Shown here: positions 1 to 7,069 of the stretch, piece after piece
How the letters are laid out: each line of letters starts with the position of its first letter
Position numbering within the stretch: the stretch's first letter is position 1
Assembly (NCBI GenBank): GCA_035535055.1
Contig: DATLQT010000027.1
Span: 1-22,859 of the forward strand
DNA length: 22,859 nt
Origin: UBA6019 sp035535055
Lineage (GTDB): Bacteria > Chloroflexota > Dormibacteria > Dormibacterales > Dormibacteraceae
Direction of reading: 5' to 3'
Notes under the pieces: generated by a model
The model's input: only the letters and a program-made list of their open reading frames with translations
Database searches by the model: none
What the model was told of the DNA's origin: nothing
Program-made: the position numbers and the translations under genes

Positions 1-140
1 CGATCGCCACGCTCGAGATCGCGGCAGACCAAGACGATCTCCGCGCCCAGCCGCGCGAGCGCCTCGGCGGTGGACCGCCCGATGCCGCTGGTCGCCCCGG
101 TGATCATCACGGTGCGGCCGCGGATCCAGCTCTCACTCAT
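1..140 (-). CDS. Short-chain dehydrogenase/reductase, N-terminal part (cut by window edge)
   Basis: Reading from an ATG at 138-140 towards base 1 gives 46 residues of a Rossmann-fold SDR. The nucleotide-binding glycine motif TGATSGIG lies at about residues 14-21, in the strand-turn-helix setting VMITGATSGIGRSTAEALA, and an acidic/basic cofactor-selecting stretch (VCRDLERGD) follows at the end of beta-2. The CRD residues suggest an NADP(H)-preferring, retinol-dehydrogenase-like SDR, but the substrate cannot be told. The catalytic Tyr-Lys half lies outside the window. The gene follows the DinB-like gene on the same strand after an 88-base gap and could be cotranscribed with it. The other end of the window carries the C-terminal half of an SDR of the same style. 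Confidence 0.85.
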   Translation of the reverse strand, partial: MSESWIRGRTVMITGATSGIGRSTAEALARLGAEIVLVCRDLERGD

Positions 141-228
141 CACTGGAATTCTGGACGGAAGCCGGACGTGCTCCGAGTGCCCTGGCCCGGTCGGCAGAGG
201 GCCGATGGCCAGGCTCGGGACATCAGAC

Positions 229-744
229 CTACAGGCGTTCTTTGCGCTCAAGGATGCCGCGGACGTACGCAGCCTGGCCGGCCTGCTCAAAGCTGTGGCC
301 AACCACGCTTACCAGTCGCACGCCCAGCGTTACGGGTGGGTCCCAGCGCTCATCGACGATGCGATCGAGGTTGGAATCGGTCAGTGTGCGAACGAACCGA
401 ATTGTCATCTCATGTACGGCGTCGAAGTAGCCGTGCAGCATCTCGGCGTCCCCGGTAACCGCGGCGACCTGTTGGGCGATGTGCCCGTGGCCGGTGTCGG
501 CGAGGTCCAGGGGCAGGCCCCAGCGTTGTGCCCACCCTGCTGAAGTCCAGACTTGCGAACGGCCAGCGATGGCGGCGACATGATCATCGGCAATCCGGCT
601 CAGGTGCCACACCAGCCAGGCAATTGAGTTCGCCTCGCTGTCGAGGCGAGCAGTCAGTTGGTCGGGAGTCAGGCCTTCAAGGACGCCGTGAACGAGGTCG
701 GGTATCCGGCCGAACGCGTCGGCCAGCAGATCACTGCTTATCAC
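229..744 (-). CDS. DinB-like / DUF664-type four-helix protein
   Basis: This 171-residue protein starts at a GTG (742-744) preceded by GGAGG with a 6-base spacer. It has the DinB/YfiT-like layout: an amphipathic first helix followed by the conserved segment WLVWHLSRIADDH near residues 43-55, and a late helix with VGHSFEQAGQ, which supply the His residues that bind a divalent metal in this superfamily. Length fits the family (150-175 aa). Many actinobacterial members are thiol (mycothiol or bacillithiol) transferases or detoxification enzymes, but nothing here identifies the substrate. It lies upstream of an SDR on the same strand. Family assignment is fairly sure; function is open. Confidence 0.8.
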   Translation of the reverse strand: MISSDLLADAFGRIPDLVHGVLEGLTPDQLTARLDSEANSIAWLVWHLSRIADDHVAAIAGRSQVWTSAGWAQRWGLPLDLADTGHGHIAQQVAAVTGDAEMLHGYFDAVHEMTIRFVRTLTDSNLDRIVDERWDPPVTLGVRLVSVVGHSFEQAGQAAYVRGILERKERL

Positions 745-862
745 GGCAGTCCTCCATTTGAATCACTTGCGCCGAGAACCGACCCTGGATCATCGGCGCA
801 AGGAGGCCGAGGCACAGGCAGCCCCCGCAGTTCCCGAAGACCCTCGATACATCGGCTCAATG

Positions 863-2887
863 TCAAACGGCGTAGGGGAAGGTCTCGGGCGGTTCGCCGG
901 CGTCCCAGTGAGGCGACCGTTCCAATGGCTCGACCGCCCGGGTCTCATCGATGTGGATCACGATGTCGAACTGGTCCGACATGCGAGCTCGGAAGTAGTG
1001 GCTTTGGCGCTCGGTGCCGGGCCGGTAGATGACGCCGATTGCACGTTCCAAGTGGGGTGTCCGCAACCTCTCCGCCCAACCGGGGGAAGAGGGGAACGGG
1101 ATCGCGAAGCCCTCCTCGCCGACTCGGTGGAACATCTCCTCGACGCTGCCATCCGTTGCCGGGCGGACCTTCTTGCGCCGGACCGGCGCCCCCCAGTCGT
1201 CGGCTGCAGTCACCGTGCCCGAGTAGGTGGTGAAGCCGCCGAGCAGGCAATCGCCGGGGTGACGCTCACGAACCAGGCGACCGAGAGTGAGCTCACCGAT
1301 GGCGTCGCGCTCGGTCGCACGGCTGTCGCCGACGTGCGAGTTGTGGGCCCAGACCACCACCCGTGCGGGCTCGCCACGCCGCCGGCCGAGGTGTTCGGCG
1401 AGCGCGTCCAGCGTGTTGCTCATGTGGGTGTCGCGCAGGTTCCATGACGAGACGCCGGCACCGAACATGGTCCGGTAGTACTCCTCGGCCGCCTTGACCG
1501 AATTCATGCTCATTTCCACGTGGAAGAGCTCGTCATCGGCCAGCAGGCCGTCACGGCGCGCGTACTCCAATCGGTGCTGATGGAGGTCGGCGAGTTGCTC
1601 CACGGCCACCGTCTCACATGACTCCCCAGCACCGAACGCCGCCGCATAGCCGTAACGTTGGGCGTCGCCGTCGTAATGGTCGAAGCAAGCGAAACGCTCA
1701 CGGGCGCGCTCTGCCGCAGCCGGGTCGACCCGCGCCAGATAAGCGAGGATCTCGTCGATCGCTCGGTACATCCCGTAGAGGTCGAGGCCGTAGAAGCCAG
1801 CTTTCCGCTCGGCAGCGAGGTCGGCATTGTGGTCCCGGAGCCAGCCTACGAACTCGAGCACGACCGAGTTGCGCCACATCCAGGTCGGGAAGCGCTCGAA
1901 TCCGAGCAAGGCCCGCTCGGCTGTCGGGTCGGCGCCCAACCCGCGAACGAAGCGGTTGACTCGGTAGGCGTCCGGCCAGTCGGCCTCGGCCGCGACCGCG
2001 CAGAAGCCCTTCTCCTCAATCAGCCGCCGCGTTATGGCTGCACGCTCGGCATAGAACTCGTGGGTCCCGTGGGAGGCCTCGCCAAGGAGTACGAAGTGGG
2101 CGTCCCCGACCAGGTCGAGGAGAGCGTCCTGGCGACGGCGTGAGGCGACGACCGGGTCCAGGTTCGGGCGCGCCTCGGCGATCTTCAGCCGCGGCGGTCG
2201 GGGGTCTGACTTCAAGCGGTTTGTCCAGGCCTCGCGAAGCAGGTGGCGAACCTCATCGTCGTCGGTCTGGCTGAAGTCCCAGTAGGACTGGCCGACCGCG
2301 AAGAACGGCGAGGGCGTCGTCGCGCAGACGACCGCATCGACCACTTCGCGAAGCTCGCGGCAGGTCGATTCGGGTGCTGCCGGTACGGCGACCACGATCT
2401 GTCCCGGTTCCTGCTGTCGGATGGCGTCGACCGCCGCGAGCATGCTCGCTCCGGTGGCCAGTCCGTCGTCGACCAGGATCACGACCTTGCCGGCGACCTC
2501 CGGCGGAGGCCGTCTCCCGCGGTACTCCCGCTCCCGGCGACGAAGCTCGGCAGCTTCCCGCTCGGCCACTCGGCGGATGACGCCGGACCCGATGTCCAGA
2601 CCGCGCACGACGTCGTCGTTGAGGACGACCACACCGCCGCTCGCAAGCGCTCCCATGGCCAGCTCCTCGTGGCCGGGGACGCCCAGCTTGCGGACCAGGA
2701 AGATGTCGAGAGGGACGCCCAGAGACGCCGCCACCTCATAGGCCACCGGGACGCCGCCACGTGGCAGGGCCAGGACGATGACGTCAGCGCGATCCCGATA
2801 CTGGTTGAGCAACCCGGCCAGGACACGGCCGGCATCGCGTCGGTCGCGGAAGAGGCGCTTGGCCGTGGCTTCAATCGGATCGTGCAT
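863..2887 (-). CDS. Phosphoribosyltransferase / erythromycin-esterase-like fusion (Rv2030c type)
   Basis: This 674-residue protein has two domains. Residues 1-215 are a type I phosphoribosyltransferase: LALPRGGVPVAYEVA (about 38-52) and the PRPP-binding loop VVILVDDGLATGAS (about 135-148). Residues about 235-670 are an erythromycin-esterase-like domain: GEASHGTHEFY at 269-279, AEADWPDAYRVNRFVRG around 300-316, and a later WAHNSHVGD, which carry the conserved His and Glu residues of the fold. The same fusion, with very similar length, is known in Mycobacterium tuberculosis Rv2030c, a DosR dormancy-regulon gene of unknown activity. Macrolide hydrolysis should not be assumed. The start is the ATG at 2885-2887, without a strong Shine-Dalgarno. 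It is divergent from the V-ATPase operon across a 341-base gap, so shared control is possible. I saw no convincing DosR box. Confidence 0.9.
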   Translation of the reverse strand: MHDPIEATAKRLFRDRRDAGRVLAGLLNQYRDRADVIVLALPRGGVPVAYEVAASLGVPLDIFLVRKLGVPGHEELAMGALASGGVVVLNDDVVRGLDIGSGVIRRVAEREAAELRRREREYRGRRPPPEVAGKVVILVDDGLATGASMLAAVDAIRQQEPGQIVVAVPAAPESTCRELREVVDAVVCATTPSPFFAVGQSYWDFSQTDDDEVRHLLREAWTNRLKSDPRPPRLKIAEARPNLDPVVASRRRQDALLDLVGDAHFVLLGEASHGTHEFYAERAAITRRLIEEKGFCAVAAEADWPDAYRVNRFVRGLGADPTAERALLGFERFPTWMWRNSVVLEFVGWLRDHNADLAAERKAGFYGLDLYGMYRAIDEILAYLARVDPAAAERARERFACFDHYDGDAQRYGYAAAFGAGESCETVAVEQLADLHQHRLEYARRDGLLADDELFHVEMSMNSVKAAEEYYRTMFGAGVSSWNLRDTHMSNTLDALAEHLGRRRGEPARVVVWAHNSHVGDSRATERDAIGELTLGRLVRERHPGDCLLGGFTTYSGTVTAADDWGAPVRRKKVRPATDGSVEEMFHRVGEEGFAIPFPSSPGWAERLRTPHLERAIGVIYRPGTERQSHYFRARMSDQFDIVIHIDETRAVEPLERSPHWDAGEPPETFPYAV

Positions 2888-3228
2888 GACGTCTCAGGTA
2901 ACGCGTATCAGCAACGGGGCAGTCTGCCGAGAGGCGTTGGTCCTCAAACCCAAAGGCCTTGTTCAGGCGTCCTCTACATCCGCTTCCCTCAATAAGCGGA
3001 GGTGCCGAGCTGGCATGAAGGGCCCGGCTCACCGCATTCGTCCCCCGCATTACCGGCCGGAGAGGAGGGGCGAGCAGGCCGAAGAAGAGGTCCAAGTGGG
3101 CTGAGGCAGCGAGCAGGATCGCGTCACCCTCTGCTGCGCGGGAGCGGGGCGGAGGGCCGGAGTCCCCCCGATCGAGTGGCCGATCGGCCCTCGGTTGGGA
3201 AGGCCGCGAGCGGCACCATCGAATCCTG
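2888..3228. promoter_or_regulatory. Divergent intergenic region between the fusion gene and the V-ATPase operon
   Basis: No credible ORF lies in these 341 bases. They must hold the promoters of both divergent transcription units. Two inverted repeats are visible: CCGCTT/AAGCGG (2980-2985 and 2994-2999, 8-base loop) and CCGATCG/CGATCGG (3168-3174 and 3181-3187). No confident -10/-35 pair could be assigned by eye. Confidence 0.5.
3168..3187. repeat. Perfect 7-bp inverted repeat upstream of the V-ATPase operon
   Basis: CCGATCG and CGATCGG are separated by AGTGGC. The repeat ends 41 bases before the ATG of the first ATPase gene, a position suited to an operator or a 5' leader hairpin. The function is inferred only from position. 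Confidence 0.3.
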
Positions 3229-3699
3229 ATGCAGTCCCTCGGCGATCTCCTGGCTCGCTGGCGTCAGACCTGGGCGCCGCCGCCGCCGGTCGGCGCGGTG
3301 CCGGGCATGCCGGAGGACCTGCCTTCGGCGCTCGCTGCTGAGATCGGACCGCTGTTGGCAGAGCTCGACGCGCTGGCCGCCGAAGGCACTCGAATCCGAT
3401 CGGAGGCGGAGCGGCAGCGAGACCTGATCCTCGAATCGGCACGGGTTGCAACGGCGCACCTGGCCGCCGAGGCGCAGGGGCAGGTGGGGACAGTAAGGAA
3501 GGCTGCGGCCGCCGAGCGGTTGGAGGCGGCTCGCTTGTCGGCGGCTCATGAGCGCCACCTGGCAGCGCAACGTGCCGATGAGGCTCGGGCGGAGGCGCGA
3601 GAGCTCTCCCCCAAGAACACGAGTCGGCTCGTCGAGCGGATCTTCGCCGGCGTCCGCCAACGGGAGGTGAGCGGTGTCGGCCGCCTGGGTCGCGGCTAG
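3229..3699 (+). CDS. V-type ATPase peripheral-stalk subunit (G/H-like), by position and coiled coil
   Basis: This 156-residue, Ala/Glu/Arg-rich protein has a short Pro-rich N-terminal stretch (WAPPPPVGAVP) followed by a long predicted coiled coil from about residue 36 to 125, with repeated A-E-A-R-type heptads. It is the first gene of the ATPase operon, the place held by the stalk subunit G in the Thermus V-ATPase operon. In such enzymes subunits E and G form the peripheral stalk that holds the A3B3 head against subunit I. Stalk subunits have almost no conserved residues, so the assignment rests on architecture and synteny. It is longer than Thermus G (about 120 aa). Its 3' end overlaps the next gene by 26 bases, implying translational coupling. 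The ATG has no clear Shine-Dalgarno. Confidence 0.7.
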   Translation: MQSLGDLLARWRQTWAPPPPVGAVPGMPEDLPSALAAEIGPLLAELDALAAEGTRIRSEAERQRDLILESARVATAHLAAEAQGQVGTVRKAAAAERLEAARLSAAHERHLAAQRADEARAEARELSPKNTSRLVERIFAGVRQREVSGVGRLGRG

Positions 3700-4588
3700 C
3701 GTCCGGGCCACGCTGCTGGAGCGGCGACGGTTGGGGGCGCGCGGTGCCCGCGCACTGGCGGCAACCGACAGCGCGTCCGCCATTCGCGCCCTGGCTTCGG
3801 GACCGTACCGAGACGAGGTCACTCCCACCATGTCCGTGGTCGAGGCGCAGCGCGCCGTCGCCGCATCTTTGCTTTGGAGGCTGCGGATGCTGGCCGGCTG
3901 GGTGCCACCCGGAGGAACGTCGACAGTCCAGGCACTGGCAGCGTGGTTCGAGATCGTCAACGTCCAGGAACGGCTGGCCTACTTCGCCGGCGGACCCCGC
4001 CCGGAGCTCTTTCGGCTCGGGCGGCTCGCCGTCGCCTGGCCGGCCCTTGAGCGGGCGACAAGCCCGGACGTCGTCCGCTCTGCTTTGGCTGCATCTCGCT
4101 GGGGGGATCCAGGTGGGGTGACAGACGAGGCGATCGTGAACTGGATGCGCCTTGCCTGGGCGGCCTGGGTCGCGCGTTCCGTTCCGGCCGCGGCCGGTTG
4201 GGCCGAGGCGGGCCGCGTGCTGCTGGCGGCGAGGTTGGTGACCGCAGGCCAGGTGGACCCGAACCTGGAGCGCAGCGGCGGGCGCGGCCTCCGTCGCGGC
4301 TGGACGGGGGCGGGCTCGCTGGACGTGCTGTCGGGCTTCATTTCGCAAGGCGCGTCTTCGGTTCTCGAGGGTGTCGCCGCCGCGGAGGATCTCTGGTTGG
4401 CCGAGGCCGGCTGGTGGAAACGAGTCTCTGCCGACGCTGCGCGGCTCCTGGTCGCCAGCAGATACAGCCCCGACGTGGTGGTGGCGGCAGTTGCTCTGAG
4501 CGCTCATGACACCTGGCTGGTGCGCGCGGCCCTCACCGCCGCCGACGGCGACGCGGTCGCGAAGGAGACCTTTGCCGAGGCTGCCTGA
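3674..4588 (+). CDS. atpC: V-type ATP synthase subunit C (V0D/AC39 family)
   Basis: This 304-residue, mainly helical, Trp- and Ala-rich protein has the look of the AC39/V0D family that caps the membrane rotor and links it to the central stalk. The N-terminal ARGARALAATDS segment followed by IRALASGPYRDEV matches the usual opening in which a short helix is followed by a 'L..TPY' turn. Length is close to Thermus subunit C (about 320 aa). The start is GTG at 3674, preceded by GGGAGG at about 3662-3667, within the end of the stalk gene. Similarity is weak by eye, so operon position carries much of the weight. In Thermus this gene sits between E and F; here it has moved in front of I. Confidence 0.75.
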   Translation: MSAAWVAASVRATLLERRRLGARGARALAATDSASAIRALASGPYRDEVTPTMSVVEAQRAVAASLLWRLRMLAGWVPPGGTSTVQALAAWFEIVNVQERLAYFAGGPRPELFRLGRLAVAWPALERATSPDVVRSALAASRWGDPGGVTDEAIVNWMRLAWAAWVARSVPAAAGWAEAGRVLLAARLVTAGQVDPNLERSGGRGLRRGWTGAGSLDVLSGFISQGASSVLEGVAAAEDLWLAEAGWWKRVSADAARLLVASRYSPDVVVAAVALSAHDTWLVRAALTAADGDAVAKETFAEAA

Positions 4589-4607
4589 AGCGGTTGAGAC
4601 GGTGCCC

Positions 4608-5960
4608 ATGGCGAGGATCGCGATCGTCACGCGCCTGGCAGCCTTCCGGGACGCCCTGGTCATAGCCGCCGCCACGGGTTGGATCCAGCTCGAGCAGGTC
4701 GAGTCGGACGAAGGCGAGGACGCCGAGGCGCTGCGAAGGCTCCACGCAGCGGGGATACGCGAGGTGGCGCCGTTGCTGGCCCGGTCTGCGACCGGTGCGG
4801 CCGATCTCGAGCGTACGCAGCGCGCCGACCTGCTCGCCGGTGAGGTTGAGCTGGAGCGGCGCAGCCGTGCGGCGGTGTTCCACGGTGACTTCGCCGTCGC
4901 CGTGGGATGGATGCCCAGCGATCGTGTCCAGGAGGTCAAAAAGCGCCTCGCAGCCGCGGCGGCGGACCTGGTGGAGCTCCCCTGTCCGCCCAACGTCGAT
5001 CCACCGACGCTGCTTCGCAGGCCGAGGGCAGGCGACTCCTTCCGGCCGCTGGTGGAAACCTACGGCACCGTCCGCTACGCGGACCTCGATCCAACCGCCT
5101 TCACGGCGGTGTCCTTCGTGCTGATGTTCGGCATGATGTTCGCCGACGTAGGCCATGGCCTGCTGCTGGCCCTGGCCGGCGTGCTGATCCGGCTCCTTCC
5201 GCATCCCCGGCTTGCGTCCCTCCGCCGTTACTGGCTGCTCCCGACCGCGGCCGGCCTGGTGGCGGCCGGCTTCGGCGCCGCCTACGGCGAAGCCTTCGGG
5301 CCCACGGGACTTGTACCCGCCCTCTGGCTTCAACCCCTGCAGGACCCAGTGCGCCTCCTCGTGGTGGGCGTCATCGTGGGGTCGGTTCTTCTGGCGGTGA
5401 GCTACCTGATCGGCACTGTGAACCGCTGGCGAGAATCCGGGCCCTGGGCGGCGGCCTATTCGTCCTCCGGGCTGGCCGGACTGGTCACCTTCCTGGCCGT
5501 CGGCGGCATGGTGGCGGCGGTCTACTGGGACATCCGGCCGCTGCTCGTCGTCTCCCTCGCGGCATTCGCCTTCGGCTTGCTGATGATCTTCATCGGCCTC
5601 TGGGGGGAGGCCGGTGGCGGCTCGAAGGGCGTGCTCCAGGCCATCGTCGAGCTGTTCAACGCGGTCATCGGCCTGGCCTCGAACTCGATCTCGTTCGCCC
5701 GGCTCGCCGCCTTCGGCATGGTCCATGCCGCGATCGGAGAGCTGGTCTGGAGTGCCACCTCAGGTCTCTGGCGCGACCTCTGGCCGGTGGCGGCTCTGGT
5801 CTTCCTGGTCGGCAACGCCGTCGCCTTTTCGCTCGAACTGCTGGTCGCCGGAGTCCAGGCACTGCGGCTCGAGTACTACGAGCTTTTCTCGCGGATCTAC
5901 CAGGGCGAGGGGCGTCCGTTCGAACCCTGGCAGGTCCAACCAGCAAAGGAGGGAGCATGA
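4608..5960 (+). CDS. atpI: V-type ATP synthase subunit I (a-subunit), compact form
   Basis: From the ATG at 4608 this gives 450 residues; the start was chosen because MARIAIVTRL aligns with the usual opening strand of the family, and longer readings overlap atpC. The membrane half is typical: RPLVETYG and DPTAFTAVSFVLMFGMMF then ADVGHG (about 145-183), several further helices, and SNSISFARLAAFGMVHA (about 357-373), whose Arg is the residue that faces the rotor carboxylate in ion translocation. The soluble N-terminal arm is only about 158 residues, against more than 300 in Thermus subunit I (about 650 aa): the first strand-helix unit and the AVGWMP segment near residue 100 remain, and the long coiled coil between them is largely missing. 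It overlaps atpK by ATGA. Confidence 0.93.
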   Translation: MARIAIVTRLAAFRDALVIAAATGWIQLEQVESDEGEDAEALRRLHAAGIREVAPLLARSATGAADLERTQRADLLAGEVELERRSRAAVFHGDFAVAVGWMPSDRVQEVKKRLAAAAADLVELPCPPNVDPPTLLRRPRAGDSFRPLVETYGTVRYADLDPTAFTAVSFVLMFGMMFADVGHGLLLALAGVLIRLLPHPRLASLRRYWLLPTAAGLVAAGFGAAYGEAFGPTGLVPALWLQPLQDPVRLLVVGVIVGSVLLAVSYLIGTVNRWRESGPWAAAYSSSGLAGLVTFLAVGGMVAAVYWDIRPLLVVSLAAFAFGLLMIFIGLWGEAGGGSKGVLQAIVELFNAVIGLASNSISFARLAAFGMVHAAIGELVWSATSGLWRDLWPVAALVFLVGNAVAFSLELLVAGVQALRLEYYELFSRIYQGEGRPFEPWQVQPAKEGA

Positions 5961-6373
5961 GTTCCTACATTCCGGTGGTCGTCCTCGTTGCCCTGGCCGC
6001 CGCCACGGCATGGGCTTTCCAGAAGCGAAGCCGGACCGCCCTGCGAGCGCTCGCGGCCGGCAACCTGATCATCGGCGCGGCGTTCGGAGCGCTGCTGGTC
6101 CTTGCGGGCACCGGCAATGGCACCTCTGGCTACACGTTGCTCGCCGCCAATCCCTCGCCCAATGGCTGGGCGGCGATGATCGGAGCTGCCGTGGCGGTAG
6201 CCGGGTCGTCGATAGGGGCCGCCATCGCGGTCGCCTACACGGGCTCGGCGGCGCTGGCCGCCATCAGCGAGAAGCCGGAGACCTTCGGCCGGGCGATGGT
6301 GATCGTCGGTCTGGCGGAGGGAATCGCCATCTACGGATTGGTGATCGCCGTCGCACTGCTGGGTCACGCATGA
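5957..6373 (+). CDS. atpK: V-type ATP synthase subunit K (proteolipid rotor ring)
   Basis: This 138-residue membrane protein forms the rotor ring. Hydrophobic segments lie at about 4-21 and 36-51, followed by the conserved c-type hairpin at about 71-103 and 112-135. The ion-binding carboxylate is Glu121 in VGLAEGIAIYGL, and the loop SEKPETFGRA is standard for the family. The first helix pair carries no carboxylate, so one ion site per subunit is expected, as in the 140-150 aa K subunits of many Firmicutes. The TQ/Q residues that mark the Enterococcus hirae sodium site are not evident, so H+ is the more likely ion, but this is not decided by sequence alone. The ATG is preceded by GGAGGG and overlaps the stop of atpI. 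Confidence 0.93.
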   Translation: MSSYIPVVVLVALAAATAWAFQKRSRTALRALAAGNLIIGAAFGALLVLAGTGNGTSGYTLLAANPSPNGWAAMIGAAVAVAGSSIGAAIAVAYTGSAALAAISEKPETFGRAMVIVGLAEGIAIYGLVIAVALLGHA

Positions 6374-6594
6374 GCTCGATCGTCGCCCTCGGCAGACAAG
6401 CGCGGCTGGCCGGGTTCCACCTGGCCGGCGTCGAGGTGATCCCCACCGACTCCCCGGAAGAGGCGGTGTCCGCGCTGAGGCGCCTGGGAACCGATGTCGG
6501 AGTGTTGATCCTGACGCCGGAGGCGGCCGCCGCGGTCGCGCCCATTATCGAAAGCCGGCGCCTGCTCTCTGTGGTGATTCCGAGTGCCTCTTGA
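6370..6594 (+). CDS. atpF: V-type ATP synthase subunit F, short form
   Basis: This 74-residue protein starts by ATGA overlap with atpK. It has the Rossmann-like F fold signature: IVALGRQARLAGFHLAGVEVIPTDSPEEA, then VGVLILTPEAAAAVAP, and a last strand LLSVVIPSAS. Family members are usually about 100 residues and end in a helix that inserts into the A3B3 head and modulates the enzyme. Here the protein stops just after the strand equivalent to 'PvivEIP', so the C-terminal helix appears to be absent. The next gene starts 11 bases before its stop. Confidence 0.85.
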   Translation: MSSIVALGRQARLAGFHLAGVEVIPTDSPEEAVSALRRLGTDVGVLILTPEAAAAVAPIIESRRLLSVVIPSAS

Positions 6595-7069
6595 CCACCT
6601 TCGGACGGCGTATCTCGCCGACGCGCGCCGCGAGGCGGAGGCGCAGCTCACCGCCGCCAGGGCGCAGGCCGCATCGCTGCTCGAAGGCACCAGGCGGGAG
6701 GCGGACCAGGTCCTGGACAAAGCGCGCACGGAATCCGTTGCGGCCGTCGAAGCCGAGGCCAGGCGAGAGAGCGCCATTGCACGGCGTGATACCACTCGCC
6801 TGTTTCTCACAGCGAGGGCAGAGGGCGAGAAGGCGTTGCGAGGCCAGGTGCTCGAGGCGGTCCAATCCGACCCCCGCCTCCCCGAGCTGAGGGCAGGGCT
6901 CGAGGCCGCCGCCCGCAGCGTGCTCGATGCCGGCTGCAAGATCGAGTTGGTGCCGGATGGCGGCATCCGGGCCCGCGACCGTGACCGGCTGGTCGACTAT
7001 TCGATGGCCAGCATCGTCGACCGCTGTCTGGCCGACTCCGACCTCCTGCCCGAGGAGGTATCGCAGTGA
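6584..7069 (+). CDS. atpE: V-type ATP synthase subunit E (peripheral stalk)
   Basis: This 161-residue protein begins at GTG 6584 inside the end of atpF. Residues 1-95 are a strongly charged helix with an A-R-R-E-A-E coiled-coil pattern; residues about 100-160 form the globular head-binding end, with CKIELVPDGGIRARD resembling the beta-strand region of subunit E that normally reads as a 'GGv.....g...idNT' turn. The usual late Asn-Thr motif is replaced by VDYSMASIVDRC. Subunit E pairs with the G/H-type protein to make the stalk. Length is slightly below the usual 185-200. It overlaps atpA by 4 bases, and GAGGAGG at 7052-7058 is the ribosome site of atpA. Confidence 0.85.
   Translation: MPLDHLRTAYLADARREAEAQLTAARAQAASLLEGTRREADQVLDKARTESVAAVEAEARRESAIARRDTTRLFLTARAEGEKALRGQVLEAVQSDPRLPELRAGLEAAARSVLDAGCKIELVPDGGIRARDRDRLVDYSMASIVDRCLADSDLLPEEVSQ

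Noticed and set aside
863..2887. Macrolide resistance by erythromycin esterase
   Set aside because: The domain is present, but the fusion architecture matches Rv2030c-type proteins with no shown macrolide esterase activity.
2888..3228. A DosR-type box suggested by the Rv2030c-like neighbour
   Set aside because: The nearest match, around GGTCCTCAAACCC, does not keep the GGGACT/AGTCCC dyad, so I do not claim it.
3050..4993. A 647-codon open frame on the minus strand
   Set aside because: It lies opposite the stalk, C and I subunit genes, its translation is Arg/Ser/Pro-rich without domains, and such antisense frames are common in GC-rich DNA.
4533..5726. A 397-codon minus-strand frame opposite subunit I
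   Set aside because: The translation is low-complexity His/Arg/Gly-rich, and the plus strand encodes clear subunit I helices.
4907..5956. Upstream extension of the subunit K frame to a long plus-strand protein
   Set aside because: The extension is the out-of-frame reading of subunit I; the ATG at 5957 has a ribosome site and the ATGA overlap.
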